In this document: positions 1-8,490 of the stretch, piece after piece
Numbering within the stretch: position 1 is the first letter of the stretch
Layout: every line of letters begins with the position of its first letter
Assembly: GCA_964610385.1 (NCBI GenBank)
Contig: CAZSXW010000004.1
Location: forward strand, 62,001-126,000
Length of the DNA: 64,000 nt
Direction: 5' to 3'
From: CAZBSE01 sp964610385
GTDB lineage: Bacteria > Actinomycetota > Humimicrobiia > Humimicrobiales > Humimicrobiaceae
Notes under the pieces: model-generated
The model's input: the letters and a program-made list of their open reading frames with translations, nothing else
Database searches by the model: none
Told to the model about the DNA's origin: nothing
Position numbers and translations under genes: made by a program

Positions 1-1002
1 TATATAGCAAAGCTTTTAGAAGGTTCTAAAACCCGGCTTAAAGATGATATACCTGTTTATCTTAATAGAGCTGGGATGTTATGCAAATGTGACCTTGTGA
101 CCCATATGGTGGTGGAATTTCCTACGCTTCAGGGAATCGTGGGTAGAGAATATGCAAAAGAGAAGGGTGAGAGCAGAGAAGTCTCAGATGCAATATTCGA
201 GCACTATCTGCCAAGATTTTCCGGTGATGTTCTTCCAATGACAGATACAGGAACGCTGCTGTCAATCGCTGATAAAATAGATACTATAACTGGGATGTTT
301 CTGGCAGGGAAGATCCCATCCGGTTCAGAGGACCCCTTTGCTCTCAGAAGAAAAGCATCAGGTATTGTACTTTCTATACTTGAAAAAAAATATGATTTTG
401 ATCTTGATAGTGCTGTAAAATACAATCTAAATTTATATACAAAATCTTTTAAACTAGGAAATGAAGGCGACCTGCAGTTGATCACAAGGGTAAAAGACTT
501 TATTATTTCAAGATATCGCTTCCTGCTGGAAAAAGAGAAAAGGAGATCGGATATTCTGGAATCGATTCTGGGTTCGGGATGTTCTTCTATTATGGATATT
601 AATTTAAGGTACAGAGCACTTCAAAAGTTTATATCAGGTGGTGATATCAAGAGGCTAGCCTTTCCTATGATAAGGTGTAAGAACATAACAGGTGATAATA
701 AACCGGGAAGAGTGAAAACAAATCTTTTTAAAGAAGAGTATGAAAAAAAACTCTTTTCATTGATATGCAGGTATGAAGCGAGTGTGAGAGAACTGATATT
801 GAAAAAAGACTATGGATCGGTTCTTGCCGAATTTGAGGAATTTGGTAAAACCGTTGATTTATTTTTTGACAATGTTCTGGTTATGGAAAAGGACGTTAAA
901 ATTAGAGTGAATAGGATCAATCTGGTTAGAAGGGCAGTCGATCTTTATTTAATGTTTGCAGATTTTTCCAGGCTGGTTATAGAGGGCAATAACAGGGATT
1001 AG
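1..1002 (+). CDS. glyS: glycine--tRNA ligase beta subunit, C-terminal part (cut by window start)
   Basis: The frame is open from the first base, so the gene begins outside the window and only about 333 C-terminal residues are present. The product charges tRNA-Gly in the cytoplasm together with the alpha subunit of the bacterial two-subunit glycyl-tRNA synthetase. Recognisable family stretches are the LCKCDLVTHMVVEFPTLQGI segment, the GREYA element right after it, the region around ADKIDTITGMF, and the C-terminal RVNRINLVRRAVDLY block in the part that resembles an anticodon-binding domain. A glyS before ppdK, dnaG and rpoD is common in Gram-positive anaerobes. The 110-bp gap to ppdK is very T-rich but shows no convincing hairpin. 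Confidence 0.93.
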   Translation, partial: YIAKLLEGSKTRLKDDIPVYLNRAGMLCKCDLVTHMVVEFPTLQGIVGREYAKEKGESREVSDAIFEHYLPRFSGDVLPMTDTGTLLSIADKIDTITGMFLAGKIPSGSEDPFALRRKASGIVLSILEKKYDFDLDSAVKYNLNLYTKSFKLGNEGDLQLITRVKDFIISRYRFLLEKEKRRSDILESILGSGCSSIMDINLRYRALQKFISGGDIKRLAFPMIRCKNITGDNKPGRVKTNLFKEEYEKKLFSLICRYEASVRELILKKDYGSVLAEFEEFGKTVDLFFDNVLVMEKDVKIRVNRINLVRRAVDLYLMFADFSRLVIEGNNRD

Positions 1003-1112
1003 ATTTTTTAGCTTATTTTACTCTTATTTTTTTTTTATTTTTTTGGTATCATATGTCGGTTTGTTTTTTATAAATTTTATCTTGTTATTAATATAATTTC
1101 TAAAGGGGACTG

Positions 1113-3755
1113 ATGGAAATGGTTTCTAAAAAGTATGTGTATTTTTTTGGTGAAGGCAAAAAAGAGATGAAGGGCCTCTTGGGTGGAAAAGGTGCTAATC
1201 TGTCAGAGATGACCAACATAGGGCTGCCTGTCCCTTACGGTTTTACCATAACTACGGAAGTGTGTAATATGTTTTATGAATTGGGCAAGAAATATCCCGA
1301 AGGTTTGGATAAGCAGATTGACGAAAATCTAAAAAAACTTGAAGAAAAAATGGGAATGATCTTTGGAGATGAAAAAAATCCACTTCTGGTTTCTGTCAGG
1401 TCTGGGGCAGCTATCTCGATGCCGGGTATGATGGACACGGTGCTGAATCTTGGTTTGAATGATAAGACTATCAAGGCCTTGATAGAAAAAACGAATAATG
1501 AAAGATTCGCCTGGGATTCCTATAGAAGATTTGTTCAGATGTTCGGTAATGTAGTAATGGGAGTGGAACATGATAGATTTGAGGAAGCGATACAGGCCAG
1601 AAAAGACAAGAAAAAGGTAAAATATGATACGGAGCTTGATGCCGAAGATCTAAAGGAGCTTGTAGAAGATTATAAGAAAATAATAAAGAAAGACAAGGGT
1701 AAGAGTTTCCCTCAGGATCCAAGAGAACAGCTGAAAATGTCAATTGATGCAGTATTCGGCTCCTGGAACAATAAAAGAGCCATATCTTATAGAAATCTTC
1801 ACGATATACCACATAATATCGGCACTGCAGTAAATGTACAGGCAATGGTGTTCGGAAATATGGGAGAGAGTTCGGGAACCGGTGTTGCTTTTACCAGAGA
1901 CCCGGCGACAGGAAAAGATGAGTTTTATGGTGAATATCTTATGAATGCACAGGGGGAAGACGTGGTCGCAGGGATAAGGACTCCCAAGCATATTTCTAAA
2001 TTAAAAGAGGAAATGCCCGAGATCTATAAGCAGCTTATTGATATACGGAAAAAATTAGAAGACCATTACCGTGATATGCAGGATGTTGAATTTACCATCC
2101 AGGAAGGTAAGTTGTATATGCTTCAGACCAGGACCGGAAAGAGAACTGCATCAGCAGCGTTAAAGATAGCAGTGGACATGGTCGATAAAAAATATATAGA
2201 CAGGAAGACCGCAGTGACCAGAGTAGAGCCTCAAATGCTCGACCAGTTATTGCATAAACAGCTTGATCCAAAAGCCAAGCAAAAAGCAGAAATACTTGCC
2301 AAAGGTCTGCCAGCCTCGCCGGGTGCAGCGTTAGGCAGAGTTGTTTTCAACGCAGATAGTGCTGTCGAAGAAGCAAAGAACGGGAATGTTATCCTGGTAA
2401 GGACGGAGACATCTCCCGAGGATATACAGGGAATGGCTGCTGCTCAGGGAATCTTGACCGCAAGAGGTGGAATGACTTCTCATGCTGCAGTAGTCGCAAG
2501 GGGTATGGGTAAGTGCTGTGTTGCTGGTGCTGAGGATATCAAAGTATTTGAAAATAAAAAATATTTTAAGGTAAACGGCAGGCAGATAAAAAAGGATGAC
2601 TGGATCACTCTTGACGGTTCAACGGGAGAAATTTTTACAGGAAAAATACCGGTGGTCGATCCCGTTCTGGGAGAAAATTTCAAAAAATTTATGAGCTGGG
2701 TTGATGAATACAAAAAAATAGGAGTAAGGACAAATGCTGATACTCCCAATGATTCCAGGGTGGCAATAAGTTTTGGTGCAGAGGGTATAGGTCTCTGCAG
2801 GACTGAGCATATGTTCTTTGAAGCGGATAGAATAAAGGCAGTAAGAAAGATGATAGTGGCAGGTAACAGGGAGGAAAGGGAGAAAGCACTAGCGAAGCTT
2901 TTACCGATGCAGCGAAAAGATTTTATAGAGATATTTAAAGTGATGAATGGTATGCCTGTGACCATAAGACTACTTGATCCGCCGCTTCATGAATTTTTAC
3001 CTAATGAAGATGTAGATATAAAGGAAATAGCTGGTGAACTAGGACTAAAATTTGATGAACTCAAGGCAACTATAAATGCTCTTCATGAAATAAACCCCAT
3101 GCTGGGACACAGGGGATGCAGGCTTTCCATTACCTATCCTGAGATCCTTGAGATGCAGGTAAGAGCAATATTTGAAGCTACTGTTGAACTGAAAAGGAAA
3201 AAATATAAGGTAAAACCGGAAGTGATGATCCCGCTGGTCGGGAGTGTAAATGAAGTAAAAGTCCTGAAGGAACAGATAATAAAGATAGCGGACAGCATAA
3301 TGAAGAAGGAGAACCTTAAGTTTGATTATAAGGTAGGCACCATGATCGAGATACCGAGGGCCTGTGTCACTGCTGACGAGATAGCAGAAGAAGCCGAATT
3401 TTTCAGCTTTGGAACGAATGACCTCACCCAGATGACTTTTGGATTTTCAAGAGATGACTCGGGTAAGTTTCTTCCCGACTATCTGGAAAAAGGTATTTTG
3501 GATAAGGACCCGTTTGCTACCCTTGATAAAGATGGCGTAGGCCAGCTGGTAAAGATGGCTGTTGAAAAAGGCAGAAAAGTCAGAAAAGATTTAAAGATAG
3601 GTATATGCGGAGAACATGGGGGGGACCCGAGTTCTGTAGAATTCTGCCACATGGTAGGAATGGATTATGTCAGCTGCTCGCCTTACAGGGTACCTATTGC
3701 CAGACTGGCTGCTGCACATGCTGCCTTAAAGGAAGAAGATAAAAAAAATAGCTAA
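1113..3755 (+). CDS. ppdK: pyruvate, phosphate dikinase
   Basis: The 880-residue protein has full family length. It interconverts pyruvate, ATP and phosphate with PEP, AMP and pyrophosphate, a usual glycolytic or gluconeogenic step in anaerobes. Three domains are visible: the N-terminal nucleotide-binding part (starting YFFGEGKKEMKGLLGGKGAN), the central phosphohistidine domain with GGMTSHAAVVARGMG (His457), and the C-terminal PEP/pyruvate barrel with GICGEHGGDP (catalytic Cys832). The ATG at 1113 is preceded by AAAGGGGA; an in-frame ATG at 1119 is an alternative. No regulatory kinase/phosphatase (DUF299) gene lies next to it in this window. Confidence 0.97.
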   Translation: MEMVSKKYVYFFGEGKKEMKGLLGGKGANLSEMTNIGLPVPYGFTITTEVCNMFYELGKKYPEGLDKQIDENLKKLEEKMGMIFGDEKNPLLVSVRSGAAISMPGMMDTVLNLGLNDKTIKALIEKTNNERFAWDSYRRFVQMFGNVVMGVEHDRFEEAIQARKDKKKVKYDTELDAEDLKELVEDYKKIIKKDKGKSFPQDPREQLKMSIDAVFGSWNNKRAISYRNLHDIPHNIGTAVNVQAMVFGNMGESSGTGVAFTRDPATGKDEFYGEYLMNAQGEDVVAGIRTPKHISKLKEEMPEIYKQLIDIRKKLEDHYRDMQDVEFTIQEGKLYMLQTRTGKRTASAALKIAVDMVDKKYIDRKTAVTRVEPQMLDQLLHKQLDPKAKQKAEILAKGLPASPGAALGRVVFNADSAVEEAKNGNVILVRTETSPEDIQGMAAAQGILTARGGMTSHAAVVARGMGKCCVAGAEDIKVFENKKYFKVNGRQIKKDDWITLDGSTGEIFTGKIPVVDPVLGENFKKFMSWVDEYKKIGVRTNADTPNDSRVAISFGAEGIGLCRTEHMFFEADRIKAVRKMIVAGNREEREKALAKLLPMQRKDFIEIFKVMNGMPVTIRLLDPPLHEFLPNEDVDIKEIAGELGLKFDELKATINALHEINPMLGHRGCRLSITYPEILEMQVRAIFEATVELKRKKYKVKPEVMIPLVGSVNEVKVLKEQIIKIADSIMKKENLKFDYKVGTMIEIPRACVTADEIAEEAEFFSFGTNDLTQMTFGFSRDDSGKFLPDYLEKGILDKDPFATLDKDGVGQLVKMAVEKGRKVRKDLKIGICGEHGGDPSSVEFCHMVGMDYVSCSPYRVPIARLAAAHAALKEEDKKNS

Positions 3756-3901
3756 AATTTACCAAATATCTTTGGATAACATCTCCGATAAATAGTATAT
3801 TAGTGGTAAAATAAATAAAGCATTTAATAATTAAAACCGGTCTGGTCTGTGGTCTCCAGGAAGTCCTTTCGGATATATGTCTATTATTATTTAAAAGGGA
3901 A

Positions 3902-5815
3902 ATGAACAGAAGTCTAAAGGCAGGCGAAGTAGAAGAATTAAAATCCAAGGCTGATATTCACAGCGTTATTTCCGGTTATGTAAAGCTAAAGAGGACCGGC
4001 AGGAATTATACCGGACTTTGCCCTTTTCACAAAGAGAAAACTCCATCATTTACAGTTGATACTTCGAAGCAGCTGTATCACTGCTTCGGGTGCGGAGAAG
4101 GAGGGGATGTAATAAGATTTATAGAAAAAATTGAAAATATGGAATTTATAGAGGCTGTTGAATTTCTAGCAAAGAAGATAGGATACAACCTCAAGTATGT
4201 TTATGGCGGCTCTGCGCAGCCTTCGAAACTGAAAAACAGACTGGTGGAATTAAACGAACTTGCCAAGAAGTATTTTAGTTTTATACTCTTTAACAGCAAA
4301 AAGGGGCTACCCTCGCTGAATTATTTGAAAAACAGGGGTTTTATAGAGAAGACATTGATTGAATTCGATGTGGGATACAGCCTGGATGAGTGGAGTGCCT
4401 TTTCAAATTTTGCCCAGAAGAGAGGTTATAACGCAAAGGAAATAATCGGATGCGGGCTCGGCATAGAGAGTAAGAGGGGTAAAGAGGAGGTATATGATCG
4501 GTTTAGAAACAGAATAATCTTTCCCATTGAAGATATAGTGGGAAAGACAATAGGCTTTGGGGGAAGAATCCTCTCGGAATCCGGGCAGACAGCTACACGA
4601 CAGGCAAAGTATATAAACACGCCTGAGACCATCCTTTATTCCAAGAGCAAAAATATATACAGGATCTTTCAGGCAAAAAAGCATATTGTAGAGGCAGATG
4701 AGGTACTTATAGTGGAAGGTTATACCGATGTCATGGCTCTCCACCAGCAGGGTATAAAGAATGCAGTTGCAAGTCTTGGAACTGCTCTTACGTCGGAACA
4801 GATAAAGCTGCTGGGCAGATTTACAAAGAATATTGTACTGGTATTTGACAGCGATGCGGCAGGGATGAGTGCTTCGCTGAAAGGAATTGAAAGGCTGAGA
4901 GAGTACAATGAGAGGCTGGACCTATATTATGAAAATAATTTGAATATAAAGGTATCGGTACTGGAAGAGGGCTATGATCCTGCAGATTTTATATTCAAGA
5001 AGGGAAGAGATGCTTTTTTGGATAAAATAGAAAGTTCCGAAGGTATTATTGATTTTACCCTTGATGCGATTATTGGTAAATATGATATAAGTGATTTGGC
5101 TGGAAAACTTAAAGCCAGCGACCATATTACAAGGTTTATATCCACTCTTTCCTCGAGGATCATACAGGAGGAGTGTATAAAAAGGGTAGCCGGTAAATTA
5201 AATCTTAAGGAAAGCCTGCTTCTGGAAGAGATGTTGAGGAAAGAACATGAACATAAAGACAGAGCTGTATACTGGAATAAAGATGATGATAGTTCAAAGA
5301 AGGAATCTGTAGGTGAGGATACAGTTCCTTTAAAGAGAATTGAAATTGAAGCATTAAAGCTTATAATAAACGGGCTGGGAGGTCAAATGGACGTGTTCCT
5401 GAGTCTGGGCCCTGATCATTTTAGATTTGATGATACCAGGGAGCTTTACCTGATTGCAAGGGATGAGATCCGGAAAGCAAAAGAAGATAATAAAAAGATA
5501 AACTTTCCAATTAAAATTACGTCAGGTGCAGTAGAGAATGAAGAGGTTAGAAAACTATATAATTTCATTTTATTCAGCAAACCGCATTTCAAGGATCAGT
5601 ATTTAAATAAATTGAGTAAAGAGGTTATAAGTAATCTAAAGGGTATCCGCATTTCAGAAGAAATTGAGAAAATCAGAAAAAAGATGATAGAATATGAAAA
5701 AAATAAGGATACGGGCAGCGGCATAGAAAAAGATGAATGTGACTCTAAATATGACCAGTTGTACCGCAGACTTATAGAACTGGAAAAAGAAAAAATGAAT
5801 TTGAAATTACTTTAA
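3902..5815 (+). CDS. dnaG: DNA primase
   Basis: This is the replicative primase that lays RNA primers at the fork. The N-terminal CHC2 zinc finger is seen as CPFHKEKTPSF and HCFGCGEGGD (Cys40, His43, Cys61, Cys64). A Toprim domain follows, with VEGYTDVMALHQQG and the metal-binding FDSDAAGMSAS. The C-terminal third is charged and more variable, as expected for the helicase-binding part. Length (637 residues) is normal. The start has AAAAGGGA just upstream. It is followed after 19 bases by rpoD, so the two form the conserved macromolecular-synthesis pair. Confidence 0.97.
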   Translation: MNRSLKAGEVEELKSKADIHSVISGYVKLKRTGRNYTGLCPFHKEKTPSFTVDTSKQLYHCFGCGEGGDVIRFIEKIENMEFIEAVEFLAKKIGYNLKYVYGGSAQPSKLKNRLVELNELAKKYFSFILFNSKKGLPSLNYLKNRGFIEKTLIEFDVGYSLDEWSAFSNFAQKRGYNAKEIIGCGLGIESKRGKEEVYDRFRNRIIFPIEDIVGKTIGFGGRILSESGQTATRQAKYINTPETILYSKSKNIYRIFQAKKHIVEADEVLIVEGYTDVMALHQQGIKNAVASLGTALTSEQIKLLGRFTKNIVLVFDSDAAGMSASLKGIERLREYNERLDLYYENNLNIKVSVLEEGYDPADFIFKKGRDAFLDKIESSEGIIDFTLDAIIGKYDISDLAGKLKASDHITRFISTLSSRIIQEECIKRVAGKLNLKESLLLEEMLRKEHEHKDRAVYWNKDDDSSKKESVGEDTVPLKRIEIEALKLIINGLGGQMDVFLSLGPDHFRFDDTRELYLIARDEIRKAKEDNKKINFPIKITSGAVENEEVRKLYNFILFSKPHFKDQYLNKLSKEVISNLKGIRISEEIEKIRKKMIEYEKNKDTGSGIEKDECDSKYDQLYRRLIELEKEKMNLKLL

Positions 5816-5834
5816 ATTGGAGGAGAGTTAAAAT

Positions 5835-6935
5835 ATGAAAAGAGGATCGGAATTTAAGTTAGAAGAGGTAAAGATGCTTATCAATAAAGGCAAATCTGAT
5901 GGTCTTCTGACTACTGAAGAAATAGCTGAGACTCTTTCGGATATAGAGCTTACTAAGGAACAAATAGAAAATATCTATGATGTAATCCAGAACCTTGGAA
6001 TAGAGATCGTAAGTGAAGATGACGAGGATATAGACAGCAAAAGCACTAAAAAGAAAGAAGGTGAAGGGATATTTAGCAGGAAACTGGATCTTACCATAAA
6101 GTCACCTACAAATGATCCCGTAAGGATGTATCTTAAAGAGATAGGTAAGGTAAGGCTGCTTACCGCTTTTGAAGAAGTACATCTTGCAAAGAAAATAGAA
6201 GCAGGTGATATAAAAGCTAAAAGGATGCTGGTTGAGGCCAACTTGAGGCTTGTGGTAAGCATCGCTAAAAAATATGTGGGAAGAGGGATGCTCTTTTTAG
6301 ACCTTATCCAGGAAGGAAACCTGGGTCTTATAAGAGCGGTTGAAAAATTTGATTATAAAAAGGGATATAAATTTTCTACTTATGCCACCTGGTGGATAAG
6401 GCAGGCAATAACCAGAGCCATAGCAGACCAGGCCAGGACCATAAGGATTCCGGTACATATGGTAGAAACAATAAATAAATTGATAAGGATACAAAGGCAC
6501 CTTCTTCAGAAATTTGGAAGGGAACCCACCCCGGAAGAGATAGCGAAGAAGATGAAATTTTCCCCTGAGAAGGTAAGAGAGATAATGAAAATCTCGCAGG
6601 AGCCGGTATCTCTTGAGACTCCTATAGGTGAAGAGGAAGACAGCCATCTGGGGGATTTCATAGAGGATTCGGATGTTGAAGCGCCTTCCGATGCTGCTTC
6701 GTTTACCATGCTCCAGGAGCAGCTCCAGGAAGTCCTGAATACATTGAATGACAGGGAAAGAAAAGTCATCCAGTTAAGATTCGGCCTGCAGGACGGCCAT
6801 CCCAGGACACTTGAGGAAGTTGGGAGAGAATTCGGTGTAACCAGGGAAAGAATAAGACAGATAGAATCAAAGACTCTGGGAAAACTCAGGCATCCCAACA
6901 GGAGCAGCGCCTTAAGAGACTTCTTAGAACATTGA
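5835..6935 (+). CDS. rpoD: primary RNA polymerase sigma factor (sigma-70/RpoD)
   Basis: The 366-residue protein has a short region 1, conserved region 2 (RLVVSIAKKYVGRGMLFLDL, then DLIQEGNLGLIRAVEKF and STYATWWIRQAITRAI) and region 4.2 (EEVGREFGVTRERIRQIE). This is the housekeeping sigma factor; the many TTGACA/TATAAT-like promoters in the window fit its specificity. GGAGGAGAG lies just before the ATG. The length and short region 1.1 are typical of Gram-positive primary sigma factors rather than the 600-residue proteobacterial form. Confidence 0.97.
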   Translation: MKRGSEFKLEEVKMLINKGKSDGLLTTEEIAETLSDIELTKEQIENIYDVIQNLGIEIVSEDDEDIDSKSTKKKEGEGIFSRKLDLTIKSPTNDPVRMYLKEIGKVRLLTAFEEVHLAKKIEAGDIKAKRMLVEANLRLVVSIAKKYVGRGMLFLDLIQEGNLGLIRAVEKFDYKKGYKFSTYATWWIRQAITRAIADQARTIRIPVHMVETINKLIRIQRHLLQKFGREPTPEEIAKKMKFSPEKVREIMKISQEPVSLETPIGEEEDSHLGDFIEDSDVEAPSDAASFTMLQEQLQEVLNTLNDRERKVIQLRFGLQDGHPRTLEEVGREFGVTRERIRQIESKTLGKLRHPNRSSALRDFLEH

Positions 6936-6950
6936 TGCCATCTTTAGACC

Positions 6951-6978
6951 TTGAAATAAACTTCTTATATACTATAAT
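6951..6978 (+). promoter_or_regulatory. promoter of tRNA-Asn
   Basis: TTGAAA (6951-6956) and TATAAT (6973-6978) are separated by 16 bases and sit about 20 bases before the mature tRNA. The promoter lies immediately after the rpoD stop codon, so the tRNA is likely an independent unit. Confidence 0.7.
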
Positions 6979-6999
6979 GGCATATCATGTAAACCCAAT

Positions 7000-7074
<75 letters not shown>

Positions 7075-7089
7075 ATAAAATTTTGAATT

Positions 7090-7242
7090 CTATAATTTTT
7101 TACTACTCATAATAGGTTCTTGGTTCAGCAGTTCTCTATATTCTGCTTTGGAATAAATAATATCTCTTATAAGATCAGTAAGTTCTCTTAGTTTGTTTGC
7201 CTTTTCATCTGGAAACTTCTTAAGAAATTCTTTATAATTTAT
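7090..7242 (-). pseudogene. C-terminal remnant of an unidentified gene next to the tRNA
   Basis: On the minus strand a 50-codon open stretch ends with TAG (7090-7092). It reads like real protein, with NYKEFLKKFPDEKANKLREL and an amphipathic helical character, but is preceded directly by a stop (7243-7245) and has no start codon or ribosome-binding site near its beginning. It is best explained as the C-terminal end of a decayed gene left downstream of the tRNA. The family is not recognised. An integrase is an attractive guess because of the location, but nothing in the residues proves it. Confidence 0.5.
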
Positions 7243-7351
7243 CTATGCTCCTAACGCTTATTTAAATTAGGAGTATATTATAATCACAGTTATAATTATT
7301 TGATAATACTAAATATTGGTTATATGATAAGGGACAATTCCGAAATACATT

Positions 7352-8368
7352 ATGCAGGATATAATAGAAAAAAAGCGATTATCTATTCTACAAATACTTC
7401 AGAACACAGATGATGTGGCAATAAGTAGCCACAAAATTACACGCAAACTAAAAGAAATGGGATATAAAATGAGCGAGCGTACTGTGCGTTTTCATCTGCT
7501 TTCTTTGGATAAAGACGGCTATACGGAGTATTTTCCAAAAAAAGGAAGAAGAATAACGGAGAAAGGGATTAACGAGCTATTACTTGCAAGGGCTTATGAA
7601 AAGGTGGGTTTTTTATCCACAAAAATAGATAGCATGACCTATAGTATGCACTTCGATATTTATAAGAAAGAAGGCACTGTTGTTATAAATTTGAGCTATG
7701 TAAAACTGAAAGATATAAAAAAGGCATGGCCGTTGATGTGTAAAGTACTTGAAAAAAGACTTGGCATGGGCAAATTCCTTGTTTTCTTTAAACCGGGGGA
7801 AAGAATAGGACAGGCCACTGTTCCTGAAGACTGTATAGGCATAGGAACTGTCTGTTCCATAACTATTAACGGTATCCTTCTCCAGCATGGAATCCCCATA
7901 AGATCGAGATTCGGGGGCCTTCTAGAGATACGGAAAAATAAACCAAACCGGTTTGTAGCGATAATTAATTATGACGGAACGAGTTTAGATCCTCTTGAAA
8001 TATTCATAAAAAGCGGTATGACGAATTATATACAGGCAGTAAAAAACGGCAATGGTTTGATAGGTGCGAGTTTCAGAGAGATGCCATCGGACAGCAGAAG
8101 CCAAGTTGAAGATATCGCAGAAAAGATAGATGCAATAGGATTGGGCTGCTTTATGAAGATTGGTTATCCCGGTAAAAGTCTGTGTGAAATTCCTGTTAAT
8201 GACGGTAGTTTTGGTTCAATAATAATCGGCGGTCTGAATCCCATAGCTATTTTGGAAGAATACAGAATAAATGTGCAGTCCAAAGCTCTTTCCTGTCTGA
8301 TAGATTATAAAAAACTCTTTCCTTATACGGAAACGGAAAAAAGACTGAAATCAATTCTTAATAAATAA
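7352..8368 (+). CDS. nrpR: NrpR-type transcriptional repressor of nitrogen genes
   Basis: The 338-residue protein has an N-terminal winged helix (about residues 5-70, with SSHKITRKLKEMGYKMSERT and VRFHLLSLDKDGY) and one NrpR (DUF128) domain over the rest, including the GIGTVCSITINGILLQHGIP and SRFGGLLEI blocks. In methanogens NrpR represses nif, glnA and glnK-amtB genes and is released by 2-oxoglutarate when nitrogen is scarce. Here the next genes are glutamate synthase and amtB-glnK, so the same job is inferred. Only one NrpR domain is present; some archaeal forms have two. No good Shine-Dalgarno precedes the ATG. Confidence 0.85.
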   Translation: MQDIIEKKRLSILQILQNTDDVAISSHKITRKLKEMGYKMSERTVRFHLLSLDKDGYTEYFPKKGRRITEKGINELLLARAYEKVGFLSTKIDSMTYSMHFDIYKKEGTVVINLSYVKLKDIKKAWPLMCKVLEKRLGMGKFLVFFKPGERIGQATVPEDCIGIGTVCSITINGILLQHGIPIRSRFGGLLEIRKNKPNRFVAIINYDGTSLDPLEIFIKSGMTNYIQAVKNGNGLIGASFREMPSDSRSQVEDIAEKIDAIGLGCFMKIGYPGKSLCEIPVNDGSFGSIIIGGLNPIAILEEYRINVQSKALSCLIDYKKLFPYTETEKRLKSILNK

Positions 8369-8410
8369 TACTCTTTTTTAAAAATCCCAGGATTACATTA
8401 TAAAATTTAC

Positions 8411-8466
8411 TTGACAGCACTTCTTTATGCTCATATTATTGTGGCAATGAATTACCACAATAATAT
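8411..8466 (+). promoter_or_regulatory. promoter with overlapping palindromic operator of the glutamate synthase gene
   Basis: A near-consensus promoter is present: TTGACA (8411-8416), 17 bases, TATTAT (8434-8439). A perfect 12-base inverted repeat, ATATTATTGTGG (8433-8444) and CCACAATAATAT (8455-8466) with a 10-base spacer, covers the -10 box and the start region. This geometry is classic for repression. The repressor is most likely the NrpR-type protein encoded just upstream. Confidence 0.8.
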
Positions 8467-8490
8467 TAAAAATCATAGGAGGTTAAATAA

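Noticed and set aside
1010..1060. Terminator after glyS
   Set aside because: The region is T-rich but has no stable stem before the T-runs.
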